Shown piece by piece: positions 1-7,684 of a stretch of 12,671 nt of DNA (positions within the stretch are counted from its first letter, which is position 1; each line of letters begins with the position of its first letter). The translations under genes were made by a program, and so were the position numbers. The stretch spans positions 1 through 12,671 of the forward strand of contig WFYP01000046.1 of assembly GCA_015490055.1 (NCBI GenBank), given 5' to 3'. Under the pieces are notes generated by a model. It was given only the letters and a program-made list of their open reading frames with translations. It was not told the origin of the DNA and ran no database searches. The DNA is from Nitratifractor sp. Lineage in GTDB: Bacteria; Campylobacterota; Campylobacteria; Campylobacterales; Sulfurovaceae.

Positions 1-984
1 GCCTTGCTTGCTGGTGTAGAGCCTTATAAGATTATCTTTTCTGGTGTTGGTAAGAGTGATGATGAGATAAGAGAGGCTTTGGAGCTTAAGATTTTAATGA
101 TAAATGTAGAGAGTGAAGAGGAGCTAAAGCATGTAGAGGCTGTGGCTAAAGAGCTTGGCGTGGAGGCTAGAATTTCTATTAGGGTTAATCCTAATGTTGA
201 TGCTAAGACTCATCCATATATCTCTACTGGCTTACATGAGAATAAGTTTGGTGTAGAGATTGCAATGGCTAAGAGAATGTATATTTATGCTAAAAACTCT
301 GAGCATTTAGACCCTATTGGAATACACTTTCATATCGGTTCGCAACTTACGAAGTTAGAGCCTATTGCTGAAGCAGCTAATATTATTGCTGATTTGGTTC
401 GCTCTTTAAAGGCTATTAATGTTGATATTAAGTTTTTCGATATTGGTGGCGGTATTGGGGTTCGGTATAGCGATGAAGAGTTGATAGATGTTAAAGATTA
501 TGCACAGGTTATTATAGATGCAGTTAAAGGTTTAGATGTAACTATCGCATGTGAACCAGGGCGTTACATGACTGCTAATGCTGGGTATCTGCTTACCAAA
601 GTGCTTTACGAGAAGAAAAATGGCTCTAAGAGATTTACTATAGTAGATGCTGCGATGAATGATTTGCTTAGACCTTCACTTTATAATGCTTACCATAAAA
701 TAGAGTTAGTAGAGCCAAAAGATGGCGAAGAGAGTTTAACCGATATTGTTGGTCCAATTTGTGAAAGTGGCGACTTTTTGGCAAAAGATGCTATGATGCC
801 TAAGCTTGATAGTGGCGATTTATTGGTAGTACATAGTGCTGGAGCGTATGGTTTTACGATGGCTAGCAATTATAATACAAGAGGCAGAGTTTGCGAAGTT
901 GCTATAGAAGATGGCAAGAGTAGAGTGATAAGAAAAAGAGAGAGCTTTGAAGATTTAGTTGCCCTAGAGAAGGACTATCTGTAG
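1..984 (+). CDS. lysA: Diaminopimelate decarboxylase (5' end outside window)
   Basis: This cytosolic PLP enzyme decarboxylates meso-diaminopimelate to L-lysine, the last step of lysine synthesis. The frame is open from the first base, so the true start and the PLP-binding lysine lie upstream. The visible 327 codons cover most of the barrel and the C-terminal domain. Recognisable motifs, in order, are HIGSQ, the glycine-rich GGGIGVRY, EPGR (bases 553-564), the catalytic-cysteine motif CESGD (Cys codon at 760-762) and the C-terminal SAGAYGFTMASNYN. These are diagnostic for LysA and separate it from arginine or ornithine decarboxylases of the same fold. The gene ends 22 nt before pheA and is probably cotranscribed with it. 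In Campylobacter a HAD-family gene lies between the two, as I recall; none is present here. Confidence 0.96.
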   Translation, partial: ALLAGVEPYKIIFSGVGKSDDEIREALELKILMINVESEEELKHVEAVAKELGVEARISIRVNPNVDAKTHPYISTGLHENKFGVEIAMAKRMYIYAKNSEHLDPIGIHFHIGSQLTKLEPIAEAANIIADLVRSLKAINVDIKFFDIGGGIGVRYSDEELIDVKDYAQVIIDAVKGLDVTIACEPGRYMTANAGYLLTKVLYEKKNGSKRFTIVDAAMNDLLRPSLYNAYHKIELVEPKDGEESLTDIVGPICESGDFLAKDAMMPKLDSGDLLVVHSAGAYGFTMASNYNTRGRVCEVAIEDGKSRVIRKRESFEDLVALEKDYL

Positions 985-1006
985 AGTTTCTCGTTAGGAG
1001 AGAGTT

Positions 1007-2074
1007 ATGACACTTGATGATTTAAGAGTAAAAATAGATGAAGTAGATAACCAACTTTTAGAGCTTTATAATAAGCGTTTAGAGTATGTTATAAAAGTTG
1101 GTAAGCTTAAAAATAGTAGCAATAGCCCAATATATCGACCCGAGCGTGAAAAAGAGATTTTAGAGCGGTTGAAGAAAATCAACAAAGAAAAGGGTGGTAA
1201 ATTAAGCGATGAAGCGATAGAAGCACTATTTTTAGAGATGTTTTCGGTTGCTAGAAATTATGAATTAGCAGAGAGAGTGGCATATTTAGGACCAGAGGCT
1301 AGTTTTACACACCAAGCGGCAGAGCAGAAGTTTGGGGCACTTGGTAACTATGTACCGATAAATACTATTAAGGGTGTCTTTAGAGAGGTTAGCAGTGGTA
1401 ATGCGAAGTTTGGAGTTGTGCCAATAGAGAACAGTGATAATGGAATTGTAAGTGATACAATAGGGTGCTTAAGCGATTACAACTTAAAAATTGTTGCAGA
1501 GGTTGTTTTAGGTGTACATCCTGTTTTGGCAAGTACTGTTGATAACCCTAAAGATATTAAGAGAATTTACTCTAAAGATATTGCATTTGGGCAGTGTAAA
1601 AACTTTTTAGAGGATTTTGGGCTTGATAATGTAGAGCAAATTCCAGTAGAATCGACTGCAAAAGCAGCACAAATTGCTAAAGAAGAGCCCGGAAGTGCAG
1701 CTATCTGTGCAGAGATTGCGGCTAAAATGTATGATTTACCTATTATGTTTAAAAACATACAGGATAACGATAATAATAAGACCAGATTTTTTATAATTAG
1801 CGATTTCGAGAATGAACCAAGTGGTGAAGATAAGACAACAATTTTAGCAAAGTTACCGAATAGACCGGGGGCATTAGTTGATTTTCTGTTAGATTTTAAG
1901 GCAGAGCAGATAGATTTAACTAAAATTAAATCTCATATTGTAGGTGGTGTGTCTATTTTCTTTTTAGAGTTTAACGGACACAAAAAAGATGAAAAGATTC
2001 AAAATATATTTAAAAAACATAAGAGTAGTATTAAGTTTTTAGGCTCTTATGTTAAAGAGGCAGATGATGTATAA
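1007..2074 (+). CDS. pheA: Bifunctional chorismate mutase / prephenate dehydratase (P-protein)
   Basis: Converts chorismate to prephenate and then to phenylpyruvate, the committed branch to phenylalanine. The 355 residues show three domains. An AroQ chorismate mutase spans about 1-90; Arg7, Arg24, Lys35, Arg47 and Glu48 have the spacing of the E. coli active-site residues. A prephenate dehydratase domain spans about 92-268 and carries the catalytic TRF motif at 259-261. A C-terminal ACT domain spans about 275-350. The ACT motif GALV is present at 288-291, but the position of the usual ESRP motif reads KSHI (308-311), so feedback control by phenylalanine may differ. The start is supported by AGGAG at 996-1000, 6 nt before the ATG. 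The 3' end overlaps hisC by 8 nt. Confidence 0.95.
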   Translation: MTLDDLRVKIDEVDNQLLELYNKRLEYVIKVGKLKNSSNSPIYRPEREKEILERLKKINKEKGGKLSDEAIEALFLEMFSVARNYELAERVAYLGPEASFTHQAAEQKFGALGNYVPINTIKGVFREVSSGNAKFGVVPIENSDNGIVSDTIGCLSDYNLKIVAEVVLGVHPVLASTVDNPKDIKRIYSKDIAFGQCKNFLEDFGLDNVEQIPVESTAKAAQIAKEEPGSAAICAEIAAKMYDLPIMFKNIQDNDNNKTRFFIISDFENEPSGEDKTTILAKLPNRPGALVDFLLDFKAEQIDLTKIKSHIVGGVSIFFLEFNGHKKDEKIQNIFKKHKSSIKFLGSYVKEADDV

Positions 2075-3149
2075 TAAGTATTTAGAAGATATTAAAACTT
2101 ATGAGGCTGGCAAGCCGATAGAGTTGGTTGTAAGAGAGTATGGAATAGAGGCAAAAGATGTTGTAAAGCTTGCATCTAACGAGAACCCTCTTGGGTGTTC
2201 GCCAAAAGTGGCAGAGGCTATTGCCAAAAATGCTTCTAAGGCTGCTTTGTATCCAGATGACAGTATGTATGAGTTAAAAGAGGCTTTAAGCGATAGATTT
2301 AGTGTAGCTAGCGAAAATATTATAATTGGTGCAGGAAGCGACCAAGTTTTAGAGTTTATATCTCATGTAAAATTAAACAGCAGTAGCAAAATTTTACGAA
2401 GTGCTGTAACTTTTGCAATGTATGATATTTACGCTAAACAGTTTGGAGCAAAAGTTATAACAACTCCTAGTTATCAACATATTGCTAACGAATTTATTGA
2501 AAAAATCGAGAGTGAGAATCCAGATATTGTATATATTTGTACACCAAATAACCCAACAGGCGATGCAACTAAAAGAGAAGATATATTCGCAATTATAGAA
2601 GCAACTCCTAAAGATAGCTTAGTGGTTGTAGATTGTGCTTATATGGAGTATGTGGAAGATGAAGATTATAGAGTTACTCCTACAGACTTTTTAAAGTATG
2701 ATAATGTAATATATTTAGGAACTTTCTCTAAAGCTTATGGACTTGGTGGTATGAGAGTTGGATATGGTATTGCTAATAAGGGTTTAATTGATGTGCTCTA
2801 TAAAGTTAGACCACCATTTAATATTACTACTTTAAGTTTGCTTGCTGCAATAGAATCGAGCAAAGATGAAGAGTTTGTGGCTAAAAGTGTAGCATTAAAC
2901 AAAGAGCAGATGGGTAGATATGTAGAGTTTGCAAATAGTAAGGCAATAGAGTATATACCTAGCTCTACTAACTTTATAACATATATGTTTGATGATAAAT
3001 ATGACTCTAGTAAAATTGCTACAAATTTAATGAAGCAGGGTGTTATTATTAGAGATTTAGCAAGTTATGGGCTAAATGCTGTTAGAATTACTATAGGAAC
3101 AGCTACTCAAAACGATAGACTTTTTGAACTGTTGTCTAAGGAGTTATAG
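2067..3149 (+). CDS. hisC: Histidinol-phosphate aminotransferase
   Basis: A cytosolic PLP aminotransferase of fold type I that makes histidinol phosphate. Placed directly after pheA, it may also transaminate phenylpyruvate or 4-hydroxyphenylpyruvate, which is inference. With the chosen start the protein has 360 residues, normal for HisC. Motifs include ASNENPLG, AGSDQVLEF, TPNNPTGD, the PLP-lysine motif SKAYGLGG (Lys222) and VRITIGT near the C-terminus. In-frame ATGs occur at 2049, 2064 and 2067. I prefer 2067: the purine-rich AAAGAGG at 2054-2060 is then 6 nt upstream, and the protein begins MYNKYLEDIKTYEAGKP, as HisC proteins usually do. The gene overlaps the pheA stop by 8 nt, so translation is likely coupled. 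Confidence 0.92.
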   Translation: MYNKYLEDIKTYEAGKPIELVVREYGIEAKDVVKLASNENPLGCSPKVAEAIAKNASKAALYPDDSMYELKEALSDRFSVASENIIIGAGSDQVLEFISHVKLNSSSKILRSAVTFAMYDIYAKQFGAKVITTPSYQHIANEFIEKIESENPDIVYICTPNNPTGDATKREDIFAIIEATPKDSLVVVDCAYMEYVEDEDYRVTPTDFLKYDNVIYLGTFSKAYGLGGMRVGYGIANKGLIDVLYKVRPPFNITTLSLLAAIESSKDEEFVAKSVALNKEQMGRYVEFANSKAIEYIPSSTNFITYMFDDKYDSSKIATNLMKQGVIIRDLASYGLNAVRITIGTATQNDRLFELLSKEL

Positions 3150-3328
3150 TGTTAAAAGCAACTCTACTTAAAAGTAAACCAGAGACTCTTTTTGAAACTT
3201 CTAAGCCAAAAAATGGTATAAAAGTAGAAGATATAAAAGAGGCTATAGAGAAGCTAGGTTTAAAATATAAGAGAGTTGATGAGATAGATATATTTAATAT
3301 TCTATCAGTATTGAAGGAGCAAAAGTAA
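3149..3328 (+). CDS. Small uncharacterised protein between hisC and dxs (59 aa)
   Basis: A GTG-started frame of 59 codons fills the space between hisC and dxs exactly. Its GTG shares one base with the hisC TAG stop (TAGTG), and its TAA is followed immediately by the dxs GTG. The product begins MLKATLLKSKPETLFETSK and ends DIFNILSVLKEQK. It is rich in Lys, Glu and Ile and probably forms two short helices (about 26-40 and 44-58). It has no signal peptide, membrane segment or cysteine. I do not recognise the family. The tight fit and neighbour-like codon use favour a real translated gene. In related genomes this place holds fliF-fliG-fliH, but I see no FliH-like sequence here. It could also be a translated spacer that couples dxs translation. 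Confidence 0.6.
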   Translation: MLKATLLKSKPETLFETSKPKNGIKVEDIKEAIEKLGLKYKRVDEIDIFNILSVLKEQK

Positions 3329-3331
3329 GTG
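3314..3331 (+). promoter_or_regulatory. Shine-Dalgarno site and GTG start of dxs
   Basis: AAGGAG at 3314-3319 stands 9 nt before the GTG at 3329. It lies inside the last codons of the 59-residue gene. It fixes the dxs start at a non-ATG codon; the protein then begins MDIQNYTIEQLEELAGKIR, as expected for Dxs. Confidence 0.75.
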
Positions 3332-5149
3332 GATATTCAAAACTATACAATAGAGCAACTAGAAGAGCTTGCAGGTAAAATTAGAGAGAAGATACTTAAT
3401 ACTGTTAGTAAAAATGGTGGACATTTAAGCTCTACTTTGGGGGCTGTAGATTTAATAGTTGCAATGCATTATGTTTTTGATGTTAATAAAGACCCATTTA
3501 TTTTTGATGTTAGCCATCAAGCATATGCTCATAAACTTCTTACTGATAGATGGGATAGTTTTGATACACTGCGTCAGTTTGGTGGGCTTTGTGGATATAC
3601 TTCGCCAGATGAGAGTGAATTTGACTACTATAAAGCAGGGCATAGCTCTACCTCTATATCGGTTGCAGTTGGGGCTGCTAAGGCGATTGCTCTTAAGGGT
3701 GAAGATAGAATACCAGTTGCATTTATTGGTGATGGTTCTATGAGTGCAGGTATGGTTTACGAAGCTTTAAATGAACTTGGTGATAGAAAATATCCAGTAG
3801 TAATTGTGCTAAACGATAACGAAATGAGTATTGCTAAACCTATTGGTGCTGTTAGTAGGTACCTATCTAAAAGTATGGCTTCGCCTTTTTATCAAAAGTT
3901 TAAGAAAAGAGTAGAGTCTATACTAGAGCATATGCCAGATGCTACGATGTATATGGCAAAAAGATTAGAAGACTCTATAAAATTAATAACTCCAGGATTA
4001 CTGTTTGAAGAGTTGGGTATAGAGTATATTGGTCCAATTCGTGGACATAATTTAGAGGGTATAATAGATGCTTTAAAAATTGCTAAAGAGTTAAAAAAGC
4101 CAGTTGTTGTGCATGCTCAAACTATTAAAGGCAAGGGGTATGAGATAGCAGAAGGTCCACAAGAGCATTGGCATGGTGTTGGACCTTTCGATATAAAGAG
4201 TGGTAAGAGTTTGAAAAAAGCTAGCTCTAAAAAGAGTGCTACCCAAATTTATGGCGATAAACTTTTAGAACTTGCAAAGCAGAATAAAAAAGTTGTAGGT
4301 GTTACAGCTGCAATGCCTGGCGGAACTGGATTAACTAAACTTTTAGAGGAGTTTCCGAAACGTTTTTGGGATGTAGCTATAGCAGAGCAACACGCAGTTA
4401 CATCTATGGGACCTTTAGCAAAAGAGGGCTTTAGACCATACTGTACGATTTACTCTACCTTTTTGCAACGAGGGTATGACCAAGTTATTCACGATATAGC
4501 TTTAATGAATTTGGGTGTTGTATTTGCAATGGATAGGGCTGGAATTGTAGGAGAAGATGGCGAAACCCACCAAGGGGCTTTTGATATTAGCTTTTTAAGA
4601 GCTATACCTAATATGACACTAGCCGCTCCTTTTAACGAGAGTAGTTTTAACAATTTGTTAGATTTTTCACTAGATTTTAATACTCCTCTTGCTATTAGGT
4701 ATCCGCGTGGTAGCTTTATTGCTGATGATTTTGATACACCAAAATTTGAGTATGGGAAATCACACTTAATAGAAGATGGCGAAGAGATTTTGTTTGTTGG
4801 GTATGGTAATGGTGTTGGTAGAGCTATCGATAGTAAAAAACTTTTAAAAAGCAAAAACCCAGCAATTTTAGATTTAAGATTTGTTAAACCACTCGATGAA
4901 GAGGCACTGAGCAAGTTAGCTAAAAAGTTTAAAAAGTGGTATATATTTAGTGATAGTGCTTACAGTGGCGGTGTAGCATCGGCTATTTTAGAATTTTTTG
5001 CAAAGAGTGGCATAGAAGATGTGGAGATTGAGAGCTTTGAGTATCCAGATAAGTTTATTCCACACGGTGCTACAGCAGAAGTTGAGAAATATCTTGGTAT
5101 TATGCCAGAACAAATTGCAGATAAAATTAATAAAATGGAGAGTAAATGA
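3329..5149 (+). CDS. dxs: 1-deoxy-D-xylulose-5-phosphate synthase
   Basis: A thiamine-diphosphate enzyme that condenses pyruvate with glyceraldehyde 3-phosphate, the entry step of the MEP pathway to isoprenoids (quinones, undecaprenyl phosphate). Its 606 residues match the usual 610-640. Visible features are GGHLSSTLG near residue 30, His63 in the HQAYAHK segment, the ThDP/Mg motif from GDG (134-136) to NDN (162-164), the catalytic-glutamate motif EQHAV (Glu353) and GEDGETHQGAFD, followed by the transketolase C-terminal domain. It abuts the small upstream gene and overlaps metK by 4 nt (ATGA), so it sits inside one transcription unit. In Campylobacter dxs directly follows fliH; here the flagellar genes are missing. 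Confidence 0.98.
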   Translation: MDIQNYTIEQLEELAGKIREKILNTVSKNGGHLSSTLGAVDLIVAMHYVFDVNKDPFIFDVSHQAYAHKLLTDRWDSFDTLRQFGGLCGYTSPDESEFDYYKAGHSSTSISVAVGAAKAIALKGEDRIPVAFIGDGSMSAGMVYEALNELGDRKYPVVIVLNDNEMSIAKPIGAVSRYLSKSMASPFYQKFKKRVESILEHMPDATMYMAKRLEDSIKLITPGLLFEELGIEYIGPIRGHNLEGIIDALKIAKELKKPVVVHAQTIKGKGYEIAEGPQEHWHGVGPFDIKSGKSLKKASSKKSATQIYGDKLLELAKQNKKVVGVTAAMPGGTGLTKLLEEFPKRFWDVAIAEQHAVTSMGPLAKEGFRPYCTIYSTFLQRGYDQVIHDIALMNLGVVFAMDRAGIVGEDGETHQGAFDISFLRAIPNMTLAAPFNESSFNNLLDFSLDFNTPLAIRYPRGSFIADDFDTPKFEYGKSHLIEDGEEILFVGYGNGVGRAIDSKKLLKSKNPAILDLRFVKPLDEEALSKLAKKFKKWYIFSDSAYSGGVASAILEFFAKSGIEDVEIESFEYPDKFIPHGATAEVEKYLGIMPEQIADKINKMESK

Positions 5150-6306
5150 GCGAGTACATTTTTACTAGCGAATCGGTAACTGAGGGTCATCCTGATAAGA
5201 TGGCTGACCAGATTAGTGATGCGATTTTAGATTATATAATAGAGAAAGATAAAAATGCAAGAGTTGCTTGCGAAACACTTGTAAGTAATGGTTTTTGTAT
5301 TATTACAGGAGAGCTTAAAACCTCTACATATGCACCTATGCAAGAGATTGCAAGAGAGGTAATTAGAGAGATTGGCTATACAGATGCAACTTTTGGCTTT
5401 GATTATAGAAGTGCAGGTGTTTTAAATGGTATTGGCGAGCAGAGTGCTGATATTAACCAAGGTGTAGATCAAGATAGTGGCGAGATTGGAGCAGGTGATC
5501 AGGGCTTAATGTTTGGTTATGCTTGTAACGAAACAAAAGAGCTTATGCCTTTACCAATTTTGTTAGCACATAAAATTACATCTAAGTTAGCTGAGGTTAG
5601 AAAAAATGGAACACTTCCATACCTTAGACCAGATGGAAAAGCACAAGTTAGTGTAGCTTATAAAGATGGTAAACCTGTTAGTGTAAAAACAGTTGTTGTT
5701 TCAACTCAACACGCACCAGAAGTAGAGCAAAAACAACTGCACGAAGATATTATCAGAGAAGTAGTAGAAGCAGTAATTCCAGCAGATTTACTGGCTGATG
5801 ATGTTGTATATCATATCAACCCAACAGGGCGTTTTGTTATTGGTGGTCCACAAGGCGATGCAGGGCTTACTGGTAGAAAGATTATAGTAGATACTTATGG
5901 TGGTAGCTGCCCTCACGGTGGCGGTGCATTTAGTGGAAAAGACCCTACAAAAGTAGATAGAAGTGCAGCTTATGCGGCTAGATATGTAGCAAAAAATTTA
6001 GTAGCAGCTGGTGTGGCAGATAGAGTTACTCTGCAAGTTGCATACGCTATTGGTGTTGTTGAGCCAGTTTCTATTATGGTTGATACTCATGGTGACACAA
6101 CTTACGATTCGTTACTTTTAGAGCAGTGTGTAAGAGACATATTCGACTTGAGACCAGCAGGTATTATAAAAGAGTTAGATTTACTTAAGCCAATTTACCG
6201 TAAAACTGCGGCATATGGGCACTTTGGTAGAGAGATAGATGAGTTTACTTGGGAGAGATTAGACAAAGTAAATGAGATAAAATCCTACTTAGAGGCAAAA
6301 AAATAG
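5146..6306 (+). CDS. metK: S-adenosylmethionine synthetase
   Basis: Makes S-adenosylmethionine from methionine and ATP. The 386 residues are full length for the family. Diagnostic segments are SESVTEGHPDKMADQISDA (ATP-binding His15), GAGDQGLMFGYA, and the GGPQGDAGLTGRKIIVDTYGG and GGGAFSGKDPTKVDRSAAY regions that form the phosphate and metal site. The ATG overlaps the dxs TGA by 4 nt, and GGAG at 5137-5140 gives a 5-nt spacing, so translation is probably coupled to dxs. No SAM riboswitch is possible upstream because that DNA is dxs coding sequence. The gene closes the long biosynthetic run; a new promoter follows. Confidence 0.98.
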   Translation: MSEYIFTSESVTEGHPDKMADQISDAILDYIIEKDKNARVACETLVSNGFCIITGELKTSTYAPMQEIAREVIREIGYTDATFGFDYRSAGVLNGIGEQSADINQGVDQDSGEIGAGDQGLMFGYACNETKELMPLPILLAHKITSKLAEVRKNGTLPYLRPDGKAQVSVAYKDGKPVSVKTVVVSTQHAPEVEQKQLHEDIIREVVEAVIPADLLADDVVYHINPTGRFVIGGPQGDAGLTGRKIIVDTYGGSCPHGGGAFSGKDPTKVDRSAAYAARYVAKNLVAAGVADRVTLQVAYAIGVVEPVSIMVDTHGDTTYDSLLLEQCVRDIFDLRPAGIIKELDLLKPIYRKTAAYGHFGREIDEFTWERLDKVNEIKSYLEAKK

Positions 6307-6345
6307 CATTTTTTTTCGCTATTAAAAGTAATTTGTAAGATTTTT

Positions 6346-6354
6346 TGCTATAGT
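6346..6354 (+). promoter_or_regulatory. Extended -10 promoter upstream of the ferredoxin gene
   Basis: TTTTTTG-C-TATAGT places a TGnTATAAT-like extended -10 after a T-run, the form typical of Campylobacterota sigma-70 promoters. No clear -35 box is seen. Transcription would start near 6361, leaving a leader of about 25 nt that carries AAGGAG at 6374-6379, 6 nt before the ATG. The start point is inferred. Confidence 0.6.
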
Positions 6355-6385
6355 GTTAAAGTAATTAATATTTAAGGAGAGATAA

Positions 6386-6673
6386 ATGGCAGTAATTATT
6401 ACAGATAGTTGTATTTGTTGTGCAGCTTGTATCGATGAGTGTCCAGTAGAAGCAATCGTAGATGAGGATGATAACCCAACTGGAGAGGAAATCTACTATG
6501 TATATTCAGATAAGTGTGTTGAGTGTGTAGGTTACCATGATACTCCAGCTTGTGCTGAAGCTTGTCCTACTGAGGGTTGTATTGTATGGGGTGACTGTGC
6601 AGATGGTGCAACTTGTAAAGAGGATGTACCAGCAGAAGCTAGAGCAGAGAGAACTCCAGTAATTGAAGACTAA
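6386..6673 (+). CDS. 2[4Fe-4S] ferredoxin of the insertion-bearing (Alvin-like) type
   Basis: A 95-residue cytosolic electron carrier. The first cluster motif is Cys9, 12, 15, 19 followed by Pro. The second is Cys44, Cys47, Cys56, Cys60-Pro, with eight residues between the second and third ligands instead of two. This insertion is known from Allochromatium-type ferredoxins, whose clusters have very low and unequal potentials. Extra cysteines occur at 11, 65, 71 and 77, and the acidic tail is rich in Ala and Glu. In Campylobacter the equivalent gene, fdxA, also stands beside ndk, as I recall. Likely partners are pyruvate and 2-oxoglutarate:ferredoxin oxidoreductases, by family knowledge; none is in the window. 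It has its own promoter and terminator. Confidence 0.9.
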   Translation: MAVIITDSCICCAACIDECPVEAIVDEDDNPTGEEIYYVYSDKCVECVGYHDTPACAEACPTEGCIVWGDCADGATCKEDVPAEARAERTPVIED

Positions 6674-6685
6674 TTCAATATTATA

Positions 6686-6720
6686 GCAACTTCGCATTTT
6701 GCGGAGTTGTATCTTTAATT
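6686..6720 (+). terminator. Intrinsic terminator after the ferredoxin gene
   Basis: Bases 6687-6695 (CAACTTCGC) pair with 6701-6709 (GCGGAGTTG) in a 9-bp stem with one G-U pair and an ATTTT loop. A further G-U pair is possible at 6686/6710. A T-rich tail, TATCTTTAATTT, follows. It begins 13 nt after the stop codon and separates the ferredoxin gene from the ndk operon. Confidence 0.8.
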
Positions 6721-6781
6721 TACACTTTTTATTAAACTACTTATTTTTCACTACAATTTAATATACAATTAAAACTATTTA

Positions 6782-6790
6782 TGATATTAT
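6782..6790 (+). promoter_or_regulatory. Extended -10 promoter upstream of ndk
   Basis: TG-A-TATTAT at 6782-6790 is an extended -10 lying in AT-rich DNA with no clear -35 box. The start point would be near 6797, giving a leader of about 27 nt with AGGA at 6811-6814 before the ndk ATG. It probably drives ndk through plsX, because no terminator is visible between those genes. Read by eye only. Confidence 0.5.
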
Positions 6791-6823
6791 CACATCCAAA
6801 ATTTACATATAGGATTATGCATT

Positions 6824-7237
6824 ATGGAGCAAACACTATCAATTATTAAGCCAGACGCAGTAGCAAAAGGTGTTATCGGTAAGATACTAGACAGATTTGA
6901 GAGCAATGGTTTAAGAATCGCTGCTACAAAGAAGTTACAATTAAGCAAAGAGCAAGCAGGCGAGTTTTACGCAGTACATAAAGAGAGACCATTTTATGGT
7001 GAATTAGTTGAGTTTATGACTAGCGGACCAGTTGTTGTTTCTGTATTAGAGGGCGAAAATGCTGTTCTTAAAAACAGAGAGTTAATGGGTGCAACTAACC
7101 CAAAAGAGGCAGAAGCTGGTACAATTAGAGCAGATTTTGCTGATAGTATCGATGCAAATGCAGTTCACGGAAGCGACTCTTTAGAGAATGCTAAAAATGA
7201 AATTGCATTCTTCTTTGCACAAAGCGAAATTTTTTAA
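6824..7237 (+). CDS. ndk: Nucleoside diphosphate kinase
   Basis: Transfers the gamma-phosphate of ATP to nucleoside diphosphates through a phosphohistidine and so balances the NTP and dNTP pools. The 137 residues are full length. Visible are the N-terminal SIIKPDAV strand, GATNPKEAEAGTIRADFA, and the active-site segment NAVHGSDS with catalytic His115. The ATG at 6824 has AGGA 9 nt upstream; another ATG at 6817 is out of frame. It is the first gene of the ndk-DUF177-rpmF-plsX run, a neighbourhood I recall from Campylobacter jejuni in the same order. Confidence 0.98.
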   Translation: MEQTLSIIKPDAVAKGVIGKILDRFESNGLRIAATKKLQLSKEQAGEFYAVHKERPFYGELVEFMTSGPVVVSVLEGENAVLKNRELMGATNPKEAEAGTIRADFADSIDANAVHGSDSLENAKNEIAFFFAQSEIF

Positions 7238-7275
7238 TTTATCGAACTTTTAACTTAAAAAGAGGAGATTTGTAG

Positions 7276-7650
7276 ATGGAAATAAGCTTTTCTAAAATAA
7301 AGCAATCTCCTGTAGATATTAACTACTCTAAAGATGGCATAGAGATAATTGGCACTTTAGAGAGAGTTAGCCGAGATAACATTAAGTTAGACTCTAACTT
7401 TAAATCGACTGTAGAGGTTATCTGTAATCGATGTGGAAAAGAGTATAAGATAGATGCTAACTATCCATTAGGCTTAATATTAAGCGATGGTGGGTATAAT
7501 GGCAAAGATGAATTAGATGTAGTAGAGTTTTACGATGGCAAGATAGATTTTGACTATTTAGCCCTAAGTGAAGTTACATCTATAAAAGAAGATTACAACT
7601 TTTGTAGCGAATGTCAAGATACAGATGAACTACTAGAAGTTGAATTTTAA
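7276..7650 (+). CDS. DUF177 / YceD-family protein
   Basis: A 124-residue acidic protein placed directly before rpmF, the hallmark position of the YceD/DUF177 family, which work on E. coli and plants links to 23S rRNA accumulation and ribosome assembly. The assignment rests on position, length and the CNRCG segment (Cys50, Cys53) followed by an acidic C-terminal half. A second CxxC (Cys110, Cys113) near the C-terminus could complete a four-cysteine metal site, which is inference. AGAGGAG at 7261-7267 stands 8 nt before the ATG. Cotranscription with rpmF would link its supply to that of a 50S protein. I see no membrane segment or signal peptide. Confidence 0.82.
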   Translation: MEISFSKIKQSPVDINYSKDGIEIIGTLERVSRDNIKLDSNFKSTVEVICNRCGKEYKIDANYPLGLILSDGGYNGKDELDVVEFYDGKIDFDYLALSEVTSIKEDYNFCSECQDTDELLEVEF

Positions 7651-7684
7651 AATTATTGTAATAACAAATTAGAAAGGAAATAAA

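Noticed and set aside
4489..4914. A 141-codon frame on the minus strand
   Set aside because: It lies wholly within dxs, whose product carries conserved catalytic motifs in the opposite frame. Its translation is low-complexity (Ser/Leu/Lys). Shadow of dxs.
5000..5146. A SAM riboswitch controlling metK
   Set aside because: The DNA upstream of metK is dxs coding sequence with an ATGA overlap, leaving no leader for a riboswitch.
6296..6323. A-run/T-run hairpin and AATAGC/GCTATT pairing at the metK stop as a terminator
   Set aside because: The stem is almost entirely A-T, the two foldings compete, and the second has no T-tail. It may weakly reduce read-through but is not convincing as an intrinsic terminator.
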